From: Tepidibacter mesophilus
Lineage (GTDB): Bacteria > Bacillota > Clostridia > Peptostreptococcales > Peptostreptococcaceae
Assembly: GCF_002724055.1 (NCBI RefSeq)
Contig: NZ_BDQY01000004.1
Location: forward strand, 122,947-186,946
Reading direction: 5' to 3'
Length of the DNA: 64,000 nucleotides
The notes beneath the pieces are model-generated. The model searched no databases. It saw nothing but the letters and a program-made list of their open reading frames with translations, and was not told where the DNA came from. Below are positions 18,762 through 26,950 of this stretch, piece by piece. Positions within the stretch are counted from its first letter, which is position 1. Every line of letters begins with the position of its first letter. The position numbers were made by a program, and so were the translations under genes.

Positions 18762-20165
18762 TTAAGCTGTTTCTTCTTCGAAGAATTCCTCATCTACATA
18801 TTCTATTGTAATTCCTAAGTATCCATATACTATAGCCACTACAGGATTAATTAGGTTTAAAAATGCATATTGCATATAAGCAAACGGATGAACTCCAAGT
18901 GTCGTTGACATATAAGCTCCACACGTATTCCACGGAATCAATGCAGAAGTTAGAGTTCCTGAATCCTCAAGCGTTCTAGATAGATTCTTAGGATGTAATC
19001 CTCTCTTTCTATATGCATCCTTATACATTCTACCCGGCACAACTATAGATAAATATTGATCTCCAGTAACTAGGTTAGTGAATATACAAGATAATACAGT
19101 AACAAGTATTAATGATCCTGTCCCTTTTGCTAACTTTAATATATTAGCTGCCATACACTCAAGCATACCTGTACTTTCTAATATACCACCAAAACTAAGG
19201 GCACATAGTATTAGCGATACTGTTCCCATCATACTATCAAGTCCACCCCTACTTAATAGTTGGTCAACCACATCAACTCCAGTATTAGATACAAATCCAC
19301 TTTGAGCTGATGCTAAAATACTTTCAAGACCTGCGCCTTGGAATACTACAGCAAATATACCTCCTATTATAGTTCCACATACAAGCCCAGGTATAGCTGG
19401 AACCTTGAATACAACAAGAGCTATAACTAAAAGCGGTGGTATCAATAACATAAAGTTTATATTAAACTGATTATTTAAAGTGTTAAGTATTAAATTAATA
19501 CTTTCAGAATCAACCTCTCCTCCAGAATACTTCATCCCAAGTATTCCATAAATCACAAGTGCTATTAAAAACGAAGGTCCAGTTGTATATATCATATGTC
19601 TTACATGATCAAACAACGTAGCTCCTGACATCGCAGGCGCTAAATTAGTTGTATCCGATAAAGGAGACATTTTATCTCCAAAATAAGACCCAGATATTAT
19701 AGCTCCTGCTATCATAGGTTCTGACATTCCAAGTCCTTTACCAACACCAACAAGTGCTATACCAACAGTACCAACAGTTGTCCAAGATGATCCAGTTGAA
19801 AGCGCTACCACTGCACATATTATAGCAGTTGCAACCAAGAATATAGATGGTGATAATATTTGAAGTCCATAATATATCATCGTTGGAACAACTCCACTTA
19901 ATATCCAAGTACCTATAATAGTTCCTATTATCATAAGTATTAATATGGCTTGCATTCCCATATTTATACTTTTTAACATTCCAGTTTCTATCTCTTTCCA
20001 AGTGTAACCTATATAAGTTGCAACAAGACCAGCAATAGCAGATGCTGCTATTAATGGTATATGTGGAGATGACTCAAATTTAAATACTGCTATTGCTAAA
20101 AATAATACCAATGAAATTATCGGTATAAGTGATACTCCTAACGTTATACGTTTTTTTTCACTCAT
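18762..20165 (-). CDS. nhaC: NhaC-family Na+/H+ antiporter
   Basis: This 467-residue polytopic protein has about eleven to twelve membrane segments. NhaC landmarks include the STGSSWTTVGTVGIAL segment (about 126-141), the GSYFGDKMSPLSDTTNLA motif (about 158-175) and the LTSALIPWNTCGAYMSTTLG segment near 400-420. It exchanges internal sodium for external protons and supports pH and sodium homeostasis; some clostridial relatives exchange organic ions such as malate/lactate, and this cannot be excluded. It is monocistronic, with a consensus vegetative promoter about 190 bases upstream and a terminator directly after the stop. Confidence 0.88.
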   Translation of the reverse strand: MSEKKRITLGVSLIPIISLVLFLAIAVFKFESSPHIPLIAASAIAGLVATYIGYTWKEIETGMLKSINMGMQAILILMIIGTIIGTWILSGVVPTMIYYGLQILSPSIFLVATAIICAVVALSTGSSWTTVGTVGIALVGVGKGLGMSEPMIAGAIISGSYFGDKMSPLSDTTNLAPAMSGATLFDHVRHMIYTTGPSFLIALVIYGILGMKYSGGEVDSESINLILNTLNNQFNINFMLLIPPLLVIALVVFKVPAIPGLVCGTIIGGIFAVVFQGAGLESILASAQSGFVSNTGVDVVDQLLSRGGLDSMMGTVSLILCALSFGGILESTGMLECMAANILKLAKGTGSLILVTVLSCIFTNLVTGDQYLSIVVPGRMYKDAYRKRGLHPKNLSRTLEDSGTLTSALIPWNTCGAYMSTTLGVHPFAYMQYAFLNLINPVVAIVYGYLGITIEYVDEEFFEEETA

Positions 20166-20358
20166 AATAACCCCCTAATTTTTTCGCATAATATTTTGTT
20201 TATTAATCTTTGTTTTTTTGCTCATTTACATATTATGAAATAAATGAGACTTTTAAATTTAATTAACCTTATTCTATTAGTTTTTTAAATTAATTTTTCT
20301 ATATTTTCTTGATTAAACACCCTCTTATTATAAGTTTTTGTATACAATCGTTTCATTT

Positions 20359-20387
20359 ATTATACATGATTAATAAATTTTTGTCAA
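20359..20387 (-). promoter_or_regulatory. nhaC: Consensus sigma-A promoter of nhaC with a long leader
   Basis: TTGACA and TATAAT are separated by exactly 17 bases on the minus strand. The implied 5' leader is about 185 bases. It contains a CTCATTTA / TAAATGAG inverted repeat but no U-run, and I could not assign it to a riboswitch class. Confidence 0.8.
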
Positions 20388-20462
20388 TTCCAACAACTTT
20401 TATAATTATCTAAGATTTTTACTTCGGCTTTTTAATTCAGTCTCAGTATTATATATAATACT

Positions 20463-20497
20463 AAAAAAAGACTCTCAGATTTCGAGAGTCTTTTTTA
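20463..20497 (-). terminator. Terminator of the DUF2680-like gene
   Basis: The AAAGACTCTCGAAATCTGAGAGTCTTT hairpin is followed by TTTT and lies directly after the stop codon. Confidence 0.85.
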
Positions 20498-21268
20498 TTA
20501 AAAGTTTTTCATCATTTTTCTTTGTCTATTTCCTCTTTGATTATCTTGATGGATTTCTTTTATTTTATCTGCTGTATCTTGAGATATTACTCCAGCCTCT
20601 ACAAGCTCTGCTAATCCTTCTCCTTTTTCTTTACGATTCTCAGTAAAATATGCTTTTCTTTCTTCCGCTGTCATATCTTTAATTTTTTCCATTTCTGCTT
20701 TTCTTTCTTCCATTTTTTCAGCACTAAACTTTATCCACTTGTCAGCTTCATCTTGAGTTATTATACCATCTTCAACTAATTTATTTACTCTTTCTTCATG
20801 CTTTTGTTTATTTAAATCTACCTTCATTTGATGCATCTTATCTTGTATTTCATCTGCTCTTTCTTGATTTAATACTCCTTCTTCAACTAATTGCGAAAGT
20901 CCTTCACCTTTAACATGATTTTCTTTCATATATTCCATTCTTTCTTGTCTTGTCATATCCTTAGTAGCTTCTTGCATTTGATTTCTTTTTTGTTCACGGA
21001 AGTCATTCCACTTATCGGCTTCTTCTTGAGTTATAATACCTTTTTCAACTAAAGTATCCATGTCTTTATTAACGCCATTTCTATTTTGTTTAAAGTTACA
21101 ATCTTTAGAACCGATTCCTTTATTCATTTGACTATTAATAGATGCTTTTTCTGTAGTATTTAAATTGTCCAATTCATTTGCAAAAGCAACACCTGCAATA
21201 GATGATAATACTGTTCCTCCTATTAAAACTCCACTAAGTAATTTTCTTACTCTTGAATTTGTTTTCAT
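20498..21268 (-). CDS. Secreted helical-repeat protein (DUF2680-like)
   Basis: The 256-residue protein has a signal peptide (about 1-30, cleavage near AFANE) and four copies of a short helix-turn-helix unit of the form L-V-E-x-G-I/V-I/L-x-Q-E/D-x-A-D-K/E-I/W (near residues 73, 122, 164 and 221). The spacers are rich in Lys, Glu, Met and Gln, with two related EERKAYFTEN / QERMEYMKEN segments. This arrangement resembles DUF2680 proteins such as YckD. Function is unknown; the highly charged, Met-rich helices suggest an extended extracellular or cell-envelope protein. It is monocistronic with a good terminator and an AGGAGAAAT ribosome site. Confidence 0.72.
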   Translation of the reverse strand: MKTNSRVRKLLSGVLIGGTVLSSIAGVAFANELDNLNTTEKASINSQMNKGIGSKDCNFKQNRNGVNKDMDTLVEKGIITQEEADKWNDFREQKRNQMQEATKDMTRQERMEYMKENHVKGEGLSQLVEEGVLNQERADEIQDKMHQMKVDLNKQKHEERVNKLVEDGIITQDEADKWIKFSAEKMEERKAEMEKIKDMTAEERKAYFTENRKEKGEGLAELVEAGVISQDTADKIKEIHQDNQRGNRQRKMMKNF

Positions 21269-21430
21269 TTTTATTTCTCCTTTCGAATTCAGATATTTTA
21301 TTTCTTACTCTTTATTCTAAAGAAGTTTTGTCACAGTTTTGTTACAATAATTTATATCTTTTATATATATTTTTTTAAATAAAAAATGTATATAAAATTT
21401 ATAACTGTAAATAATATAAATAATCTACTG

Positions 21431-21500
21431 AGGAATTAATAACTTTTAATTAATTCCTAGATTAGCTCCATCAACTACCTCCCCCCTGTTGATGGAGCTA
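21431..21500. repeat. Two adjacent strong hairpins after thiE
   Basis: A perfect 13-bp inverted repeat (21463-21475 with 21488-21500) has a 12-base loop that on the minus strand reads AGGGGGGAGGTA. Its arm includes the thiE stop codon. A second inverted repeat (AGGAATTAAT / ATTAATTCCT, 21431-21458) follows. Neither has a U-run on the thiE strand; on the plus strand the first is followed by TTTTATTTTA, so a terminator for an unseen plus transcript is possible. Confidence 0.55.
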
Positions 21501-22112
21501 TTTTATTTTACATAACCATTTATCACATTCACTTTCTATATCATCGTTTCCTAGTATTGCAGATACAACTGCATACCCTTGAATATCACACTTTTTTAAT
21601 AAATCTATATTATCTAATTGAAGTCCTCCAATAGCAACTATCGGAATATCAATCTCTTTTCTTATGTTCTTAAGTGTTTCTATACTAACACTTTTAGCGT
21701 CCAGTTTTGTAGAGGTATTAAACATAGCTCCTACACCTATATAATCTGCTCCATTTAATTTAGCTATTTTTGCTTCTTCAATGTTAGATACTGATACTCC
21801 TACTATCCTCTCCTTACCTACTATAGATTTCACATAAGAAACGGGTATATCACTTTGCCCTATATGAACTCCATCAGCATTTGATATCATAGCAATATCA
21901 ACCCTATCGTTTATAATAAACATAGCATTATACTTTTTAGTCAATGTTCTTAGCTTAATTGCTTTTTGCAAAAACTCAGCTCCAGTTGCATATTTTTCTC
22001 TAAGTTGAACAGTCTTAGCTCCACCTTTTAATGCATCTTCTATGCACTCATGAAAATCTCTTCCATCTAATATTTTACTATCTGTTACTATATAAAGACC
22101 ATAATCCTTCAT
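21498..22112 (-). CDS. thiE: Thiamine-phosphate synthase
   Basis: This 204-residue TIM-barrel enzyme joins hydroxymethylpyrimidine diphosphate with thiazole phosphate to make thiamine phosphate. Family landmarks are present: VQLREK (about 36-41), the IINDRVDIA strand (about 81-89), ADGVHIGQSD (about 94-103), VGVSVSNIEEA (about 118-128), DYIGVGAMFNTSTK (about 137-150) and IVAIGGL (about 177-183). It is the last gene of the thiD-thiM-thiE operon, 17 bases after thiM. The operon is headed by a TPP riboswitch. Confidence 0.94.
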   Translation of the reverse strand: MKDYGLYIVTDSKILDGRDFHECIEDALKGGAKTVQLREKYATGAEFLQKAIKLRTLTKKYNAMFIINDRVDIAMISNADGVHIGQSDIPVSYVKSIVGKERIVGVSVSNIEEAKIAKLNGADYIGVGAMFNTSTKLDAKSVSIETLKNIRKEIDIPIVAIGGLQLDNIDLLKKCDIQGYAVVSAILGNDDIESECDKWLCKIK

Positions 22113-22129
22113 ATTTATATCCCCTCTTT

Positions 22130-22915
22130 TTAATATATAGTCTCAACCTTTCCAAAACTTCGTATTTTATCTTCAGTAAGTGTATATATATTATCAAATA
22201 AATTTACCTTAAATGATCCGATTGCAATCCCACCTTCATCTGCTAACTCACCTGCTAATGACATGCACAATGTTCCCATAATTGCAGCATCCATATTATT
22301 ATCACTAACTCCTAAAAAACTTCCTATCAAACTATTTATCATACATCCTGTTCCTGTTACGCTCTTTAACTTAGATGTTCCATTGTGTATTTTTACAACA
22401 CTATCACCATCTACTATAATATCTGTTTTGCCTGTTATAGCTAGTGTGGCACTGAATTGTTTGCTTATTTTTTTTGGATATTCAATATCATCACATTCCT
22501 CATGAGAATCAACACCTTGACCATTTACCTGTTGTCCTCCTATGAATTTTATTTCTGCCATATTACCTTTGATAACATCAAATTTTGCTTCTTCTAGAAG
22601 TCTTTTTACTATTTCTTGTCTTTTATTTGATGCAAATACTCCGACAGGATCTAATACAAGTTTTTTGTTAATCTTATTTGCATATTTAGCTGCTTTTATA
22701 AATAAATCTAAGTAAGCAGTATTCATAGTTCCTATATTTATAACAACTGAACTTGCAATATTTATTACATCTTCTAATTCTTCATATGAATAGCTCATCA
22801 AAGGACTTGCTCCTATTGCCAAAGTCATATTTGCGCAATCATTTATAGTAACTTCATTAGTGTAATGAACTACTAATGGAGATACTTTTTTTACTTTTTC
22901 TATTAATTCGTACAC
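22130..22915 (-). CDS. thiM: Hydroxyethylthiazole kinase
   Basis: This 261-residue ribokinase-like enzyme phosphorylates hydroxyethylthiazole and so salvages the thiazole half of thiamine. The ANMTLAIGASPLM (about 28-40), DPVGVFAS (about 121-128) and SVTGTGCMINSLIG (about 186-199, catalytic Cys/anion hole) motifs are clear. It overlaps the thiD stop by one base and precedes thiE, so thiamine is made here by salvage of both halves; no thiC, thiG or thiS gene is in the window. Confidence 0.94.
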   Translation of the reverse strand: MYELIEKVKKVSPLVVHYTNEVTINDCANMTLAIGASPLMSYSYEELEDVINIASSVVINIGTMNTAYLDLFIKAAKYANKINKKLVLDPVGVFASNKRQEIVKRLLEEAKFDVIKGNMAEIKFIGGQQVNGQGVDSHEECDDIEYPKKISKQFSATLAITGKTDIIVDGDSVVKIHNGTSKLKSVTGTGCMINSLIGSFLGVSDNNMDAAIMGTLCMSLAGELADEGGIAIGSFKVNLFDNIYTLTEDKIRSFGKVETIY

Positions 22916-23733
22916 TATTGATTTCCTCCCTTATCATATTCATAAAAGTGATGAACAGGACCTATGCCATGACCTATATCAAAGCTATTTTCTATCGCAT
23001 TTGTTATATATTCCTTGCTATTTTTGACTGCTTGTTTTATATCATATCCATGAGCTAATTGAGTAACTATAGCTGATGATAGTGTGCACCCTGTTCCATG
23101 AGTATTTTTTCTATCAAGCCTTTTAGATTCGAATAATTCACATATACCATCACCCATTAATAAATCAACAGCATCACCCTCTAAGTGACCACCTTTAACT
23201 AATACATACTTAGGCCCAATCTCTAGTAATTTTTTAGCAGCTTCTTTCATATCTTCTAAGTTTTGAATATGTATACCTGTTATTTCCTCAGCTTCCATTG
23301 TATTAGGAGTTATGATATGAGCCATTGGTATCAGATGATGGATGAGGCTTTTCTTCGCTTCTGTTTTTAATAGAGAGTATCCACTCTTTGAAATCATAAC
23401 AGGATCTATCACAAGATTATTAACCTCATATCTGCTTAATGTATCTGCTATTTCTTTTATTATTTGAGCACTTGAAACCATACCTATTTTCAAAGCCTTA
23501 GGAGGAATATCTTCAAATATTACTTCTATCTGTTTTTTTATTATCTCTTGACTAATCTCCTCTACAGCAAATACTCCTTTAGTATTTTGAGCTGTAATTG
23601 CTGTTATAACACTCATACCAAAAGTCTTAAGAGCACTGAAAGTCTTTAAATCAGCTTGAATACCGGCTCCTCCAGATGAATCAGATCCTGCTATTGTAAG
23701 TACTGGTACTCTGTAATTCTTTTTAATATTCAT
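22915..23733 (-). CDS. thiD: Hydroxymethylpyrimidine / phosphomethylpyrimidine kinase
   Basis: This 272-residue ribokinase-fold enzyme phosphorylates HMP and HMP phosphate. Visible motifs are TIAGSDSSGGAGIQADLKTF (about 13-32), TAITAQNT near 45, DPVMISKSG (about 108-116) and NTHGTGCTLSSAI (about 206-218). It is the first gene of the thiD-thiM-thiE salvage operon. The start ATG is preceded by GGGGGA, which is the 3' arm of an 11-bp hairpin, downstream of a TPP riboswitch and terminator, so both transcription and translation may be controlled. Confidence 0.94.
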   Translation of the reverse strand: MNIKKNYRVPVLTIAGSDSSGGAGIQADLKTFSALKTFGMSVITAITAQNTKGVFAVEEISQEIIKKQIEVIFEDIPPKALKIGMVSSAQIIKEIADTLSRYEVNNLVIDPVMISKSGYSLLKTEAKKSLIHHLIPMAHIITPNTMEAEEITGIHIQNLEDMKEAAKKLLEIGPKYVLVKGGHLEGDAVDLLMGDGICELFESKRLDRKNTHGTGCTLSSAIVTQLAHGYDIKQAVKNSKEYITNAIENSFDIGHGIGPVHHFYEYDKGGNQ

Positions 23734-23737
23734 GAAA

Positions 23738-23772
23738 AATTCCCCCTATTCTCAAAAAGTCTAGGGGGAATT
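23738..23772 (-). promoter_or_regulatory. Hairpin covering the thiD ribosome-binding site
   Basis: A perfect 11-bp stem (AATTCCCCCTA / TAGGGGGAATT, plus-strand arms 23738-23748 and 23762-23772) has a 13-base loop. The GGGGGA Shine-Dalgarno of thiD, 8 bases before its ATG, is in the 3' arm and would be hidden when the stem forms. Confidence 0.65.
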
Positions 23773-23799
23773 CTTTATATATAAATAAGTGATTTTGCA

Positions 23800-23830
23800 A
23801 AAAAAAATTGTATTCATAACGAATACAATT
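23800..23830 (-). terminator. Rho-independent terminator of the TPP riboswitch
   Basis: The minus-strand hairpin ATTGTATTC-GTTAT-GAATACAAT is followed by a run of seven or more T between the riboswitch aptamer and thiD; it is the expected expression platform. Confidence 0.85.
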
Positions 23831-23854
23831 AATATGCATATACTAAAATCATTT

Positions 23855-23945
23855 AATCATAACTTCCCTACGTTGGTACTAACCAAATCAGGTTTAAAGA
23901 GTTAATAGACAATGTCTATTTCTCAGCCAAAAGGCACCCCTAGCT
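23855..23945 (-). ncRNA. TPP riboswitch (THI element)
   Basis: On the minus strand the conserved thi-box elements occur in order: CTAGGGGTGCC, then GGCTGAGA (P2-P3 core), ACCTGATTTGGTTA, and the closing TACCAACGTAGGGAAGTT. It lies upstream of thiD with a terminator in between, so thiamine pyrophosphate should shut off the salvage operon. The pairing of CTAGGGG with the closing TAGGGA region follows the usual P1/P4/P5 layout. Confidence 0.95.
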
Positions 23946-24019
23946 TTTTATTAAATTGTTTTAAACTTTTCTCAAAGTCTGGTTTAATTATACATCAAAT
24001 CTATTATTTTGCAAATATA

Positions 24020-24457
24020 TTATTTATCTTTGCATAAATTCTTACATAATCCAACCTTCTTTGTGCAAGCAACTTTGCTTAATCCACAGGAAGGACAAGA
24101 TATCTTATCTTGACTATATTGTATGTTATACTCATTTCCACAGTCCATACATTTAAACTTACAGTGCTTAGTAGTGTAATGTCCTCCACTTATTCTTATA
24201 GCCTTTCCCTCTGTTAATGATAAGGCTACTTTTTTACGGGCACTGTCTATTATGTTTTGAAATGTCTGTCTAGACACTTGCATTTTCTTTGCACATTCTT
24301 CTTGGTTCAATCCTTCAATATCCTTAAGTCTCATAGCTTCAAGTTCTTCTATCTTTACCTCAACTTCTTCTATATCACATTTTTGTTTTCCAACTGGAAC
24401 GAAATAATTATTTTCCGGAAAAAATTCTACTGTCCTAGCCTTTGTAGGTCTTGCCAT
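24020..24457 (-). CDS. DUF134 helix-turn-helix protein with C-terminal zinc-ribbon-like cysteines
   Basis: This 145-residue protein starts with MARPTKAR and a conserved FxPxG segment, then a sigma-70-region-4-like helix-turn-helix (about 48-82: LEAMRLKDIEGLNQEEC, MQVSRQTFQNIID), which defines DUF134. The C-terminal third has paired cysteines (CKFKCMDCGNEY and CPSCG) that look like a zinc ribbon, plus a CKNLC tail. It is probably a transcription factor. DUF134 genes often sit beside Mrp and NifX-like genes, exactly as here, so it may regulate that downstream-in-map cluster or respond to iron-sulfur or metal status. Confidence 0.82.
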   Translation of the reverse strand: MARPTKARTVEFFPENNYFVPVGKQKCDIEEVEVKIEELEAMRLKDIEGLNQEECAKKMQVSRQTFQNIIDSARKKVALSLTEGKAIRISGGHYTTKHCKFKCMDCGNEYNIQYSQDKISCPSCGLSKVACTKKVGLCKNLCKDK

Positions 24458-24534
24458 AGTTATACCTCCCTGTACTGTATATGTTTAATTATATCATTTA
24501 TTTAAAATGTATATCCAGGGATTTTCTTACCAAA

Positions 24535-24891
24535 TTAATCGTTACAATGTCCTTCATGTTGATGTTCTTTACATACACTTCCTGTTGATTTGAGTTCACC
24601 GCTTATATATTTATTAATTATATCATCTAAATTTCCTTGTGCTCCAACTACTACATCTACTCCATTTTCTTTAAATAGTTCTTGTGCTGTTTCTCCCATT
24701 CCACCTGCAATAATAAGCTTTATTCCTTTTTCAGCTACAAATCCAGGAAGAAATCCTGGTCTGTGTCCTGGATTTTCTATAAAATTTCTTCCTGCTATAC
24801 TATTGTTTTCTATATCAAAAACTTCAAAGCCTTCACAATGTCCAAAATGACCTGATACCATATTTCCTTCTTTTGCAATTGCTACTTTCAT
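24535..24891 (-). CDS. NifX/NafY-type dinitrogenase iron-molybdenum cofactor domain protein (first copy)
   Basis: This 118-residue protein with the RNase H-like NifX/NafY fold starts MKVAIAKEGNMVSGHFGHC and has the IIAGGMGETAQELF segment near 60-73. The C-terminus carries a CKEHQHEGHCN metal-binding tail (about 107-117). Such stand-alone proteins bind iron-sulfur or metal clusters; no nitrogenase genes are in the window, so a role in nitrogen fixation is unlikely. It is translationally adjacent to the ATPase genes and is the last gene of this cluster. Confidence 0.82.
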   Translation of the reverse strand: MKVAIAKEGNMVSGHFGHCEGFEVFDIENNSIAGRNFIENPGHRPGFLPGFVAEKGIKLIIAGGMGETAQELFKENGVDVVVGAQGNLDDIINKYISGELKSTGSVCKEHQHEGHCND

Positions 24892-25749
24892 TTAATTTAC
24901 CTCCTTTAATTTTTCATTCAATGTTTTCCATATATTTCTTATTTCTTTTCCAGAATTACTATTCTCATAAGTTACAATAGGTCTTAATTCATTTATTGAC
25001 TTCTTAACCATTTCATCAAAAGGAATTTTTCCAATTACCTCTACATTCTCTTTTTCACAAACTTTTTCTATTTCATTTGACATATCTTCATTAATATCGT
25101 ATTTATTTATACATACGAATGAAGTTAATCCAAAAAGTATAGTTACAGAAAGTACTCTTAAAAAATCCTCAAGCCCTGACTGAGTAGGCTCTACTACTAT
25201 AAGTGCTGCATCACACCCTGTTACTGATGCCATAACGGCACATCCTACACCAGGAGAACCATCTAATATTATAAGATTCTCGTCTTTTTTATACTTTGAT
25301 ATATTTTTTCTAACAGTAGTAACTAATTTTCCAGATCCTTCTGCACCTGCAATCATCTCTGCTCTTGATAAAATCCCCTTATCTGTATCCGTTATGAATG
25401 TTTCACCCGTTACTTCATCCTCTAATTTAATTGCCTCATACTTGCAGACAATATTACAGACACCACAACCTTCGCACTTCAAAGGGTCTATAGCAAAATT
25501 ACTTATAGCATTGAATCTACACGTGTTTTCACATTTTCCACATTTCACACACTTTTCCCTATCTATATGAGCAACTTTAGCACCTATAAATGCTTCTTTT
25601 TCTATATCATTTACACCTAATAGTATGTGTAAATTTGATGCATCTACATCACAATCTACTTTAAGACTCTCCTCACTTAGATATGCAAAAGAACCTACAA
25701 CTGTAGTTTTACCCGTTCCTCCTTTTCCGCTTATGACAATTAACTCCAT
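24892..25749 (-). CDS. MinD/Mrp-type P-loop ATPase with inserted 2[4Fe-4S] ferredoxin domain (A)
   Basis: This 285-residue protein has a deviant Walker A motif (ISGKGGTGKTT, about 5-15). A ferredoxin-like insert (about 62-115) has two CxxCxxCxxxC cysteine groups (CVKCGKCENTC and CEGCGVCNIVC). Later DGSPG and QSGLEDF segments belong to the SIMIBI-class ATPase core. It overlaps by 10 bases the paralogous gene upstream, and the pair is typical of anaerobes. The role is presumed to be ATP-dependent handling of Fe-S clusters or metal cofactors; no substrate is proven. Confidence 0.85.
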   Translation of the reverse strand: MELIVISGKGGTGKTTVVGSFAYLSEESLKVDCDVDASNLHILLGVNDIEKEAFIGAKVAHIDREKCVKCGKCENTCRFNAISNFAIDPLKCEGCGVCNIVCKYEAIKLEDEVTGETFITDTDKGILSRAEMIAGAEGSGKLVTTVRKNISKYKKDENLIILDGSPGVGCAVMASVTGCDAALIVVEPTQSGLEDFLRVLSVTILFGLTSFVCINKYDINEDMSNEIEKVCEKENVEVIGKIPFDEMVKKSINELRPIVTYENSNSGKEIRNIWKTLNEKLKEVN

Positions 25750-26570
25750 ATGATTTCCCCCTCAAGTTCTTTTATTATTTTTTTAAATATATTTCTATAT
25801 TCATTATTTTCAATTAATAATTTCCCTTGAGAGTATAGTTGTGCTATTTGTTTTGAAAATGGAATTATTCCAATAATTTTTATATTTTCATCCATACAAT
25901 AATCAACAATTATATTTTCATAATCATCAGCTCTGTTTATAATTACCCCAAATGGAATATTCATATTTCTAACAAGTTCTACTGCTATTTTTAAATCATG
26001 AAGACCAAAAGCTGTAGGCTCAGTTACCAAAATAGCATAATCAGAGTCAATCAAAGCTTTAACTACATTACAGGAACTTCCTGGTGCACTATCTATTATT
26101 GTAGTTTTTTCATCAATTGCCTTTTTCAACTTACTTATTATAGGTCCTGCCATTGGCTCTCCTATATTTAAAATTCCCATTAAACACTCTAAATCATCAC
26201 TTTTTCCTTTGTGAGTTTTTCCTATAATTCTTTGTTCTTCTGAAATTGCATCTGTTGGACATATAAGTGAACAAGCCCCACAACCATGACAAAGTTTTTC
26301 AAATAAAACTATTTCTTTATTTACAAAAGCTAAAGCATTGAATTGACATCTATCAACGCACTTTTTGCAAGATATACATTTATCTTTATCTACCTTTGGA
26401 ACAGGTATAAAAACATCACTACTTTCTTCAATGTCAGGTTTTAAAAATATAAAGCCATTAGGCTCTTCAACATCACAATCTATATATCTTGCTTTCATCA
26501 CTTTAGCAAGATTAGTAGATATAGTAGTTTTACCAGTTCCTCCTTTACCACTTAGAATAGTTATTTGCAT
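25740..26570 (-). CDS. MinD/Mrp-type P-loop ATPase with inserted 2[4Fe-4S] ferredoxin domain (B)
   Basis: This 276-residue paralogue of the neighbouring ATPase also has a deviant Walker A (LSGKGGTGKTT, about 5-15) and a two-cluster ferredoxin insert (CISCKKCVDRC and CHGCGACSLIC). DSAPGSSCNVVKAL (about 180-193) is the switch II region. The overlap with the next gene (10 bases) and shared architecture suggest the two proteins act as a heterodimer. It lies between two NifX-like genes. Confidence 0.85.
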   Translation of the reverse strand: MQITILSGKGGTGKTTISTNLAKVMKARYIDCDVEEPNGFIFLKPDIEESSDVFIPVPKVDKDKCISCKKCVDRCQFNALAFVNKEIVLFEKLCHGCGACSLICPTDAISEEQRIIGKTHKGKSDDLECLMGILNIGEPMAGPIISKLKKAIDEKTTIIDSAPGSSCNVVKALIDSDYAILVTEPTAFGLHDLKIAVELVRNMNIPFGVIINRADDYENIIVDYCMDENIKIIGIIPFSKQIAQLYSQGKLLIENNEYRNIFKKIIKELEGEIIWS

Positions 26571-26584
26571 TTTGTCAATCCTTT

Positions 26585-26950
26585 CTATTTTTGCATCCCT
26601 AAATGAGATGGACCTGCTTTATCTATTGTAGGTAATTTATTATCAATATAAAGTTTAACAGCATCTTTTATTGTTTCATTATTAATCTTATATGTTTTTA
26701 TTCCTGCGGCATCTATTATTTTCATAGCATTAGGTCCCATGTTTCCTGTAATAACGGCTTCAACTTTTTGATCAGCAATTTGTTGAGCAGCAGCAATTCC
26801 TGCTCCTTGTGGTGATGTTATTCCACTATTTTCTATAAATTCAAAAGTATTATTTTCTGTATTGTATATTGCAAAGTAAGGGCATCTTCCAAATCTAGAA
26901 TCAGCTTGAGAATTTTCTTTATTTGTTATGCTTGATATACATAATTTCAT
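26585..26950 (-). CDS. NifX/NafY-type dinitrogenase iron-molybdenum cofactor domain protein (second copy)
   Basis: This 121-residue NifX-fold protein has the motifs SRFGRCPYFAIY (about 18-29), SPQGAGIAAAQQIAD (about 46-60) and VITGNMGPNAMKII (about 65-78). It is a distant paralogue of the 118-residue protein at the other end of the cluster but lacks its His/Cys tail. It starts at the stop codon of the mrp gene and is followed by the ATPase pair, so it is inside one operon. It is probably a metal- or cluster-binding carrier. Confidence 0.84.
   Translation of the reverse strand: MKLCISSITNKENSQADSRFGRCPYFAIYNTENNTFEFIENSGITSPQGAGIAAAQQIADQKVEAVITGNMGPNAMKIIDAAGIKTYKINNETIKDAVKLYIDNKLPTIDKAGPSHLGMQK

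Noticed and set aside
24535..26950. Nitrogen fixation cluster
   Set aside because: NifX-fold proteins occur here, but no nifHDK or nifB gene is present; the set is the common non-diazotroph cluster.
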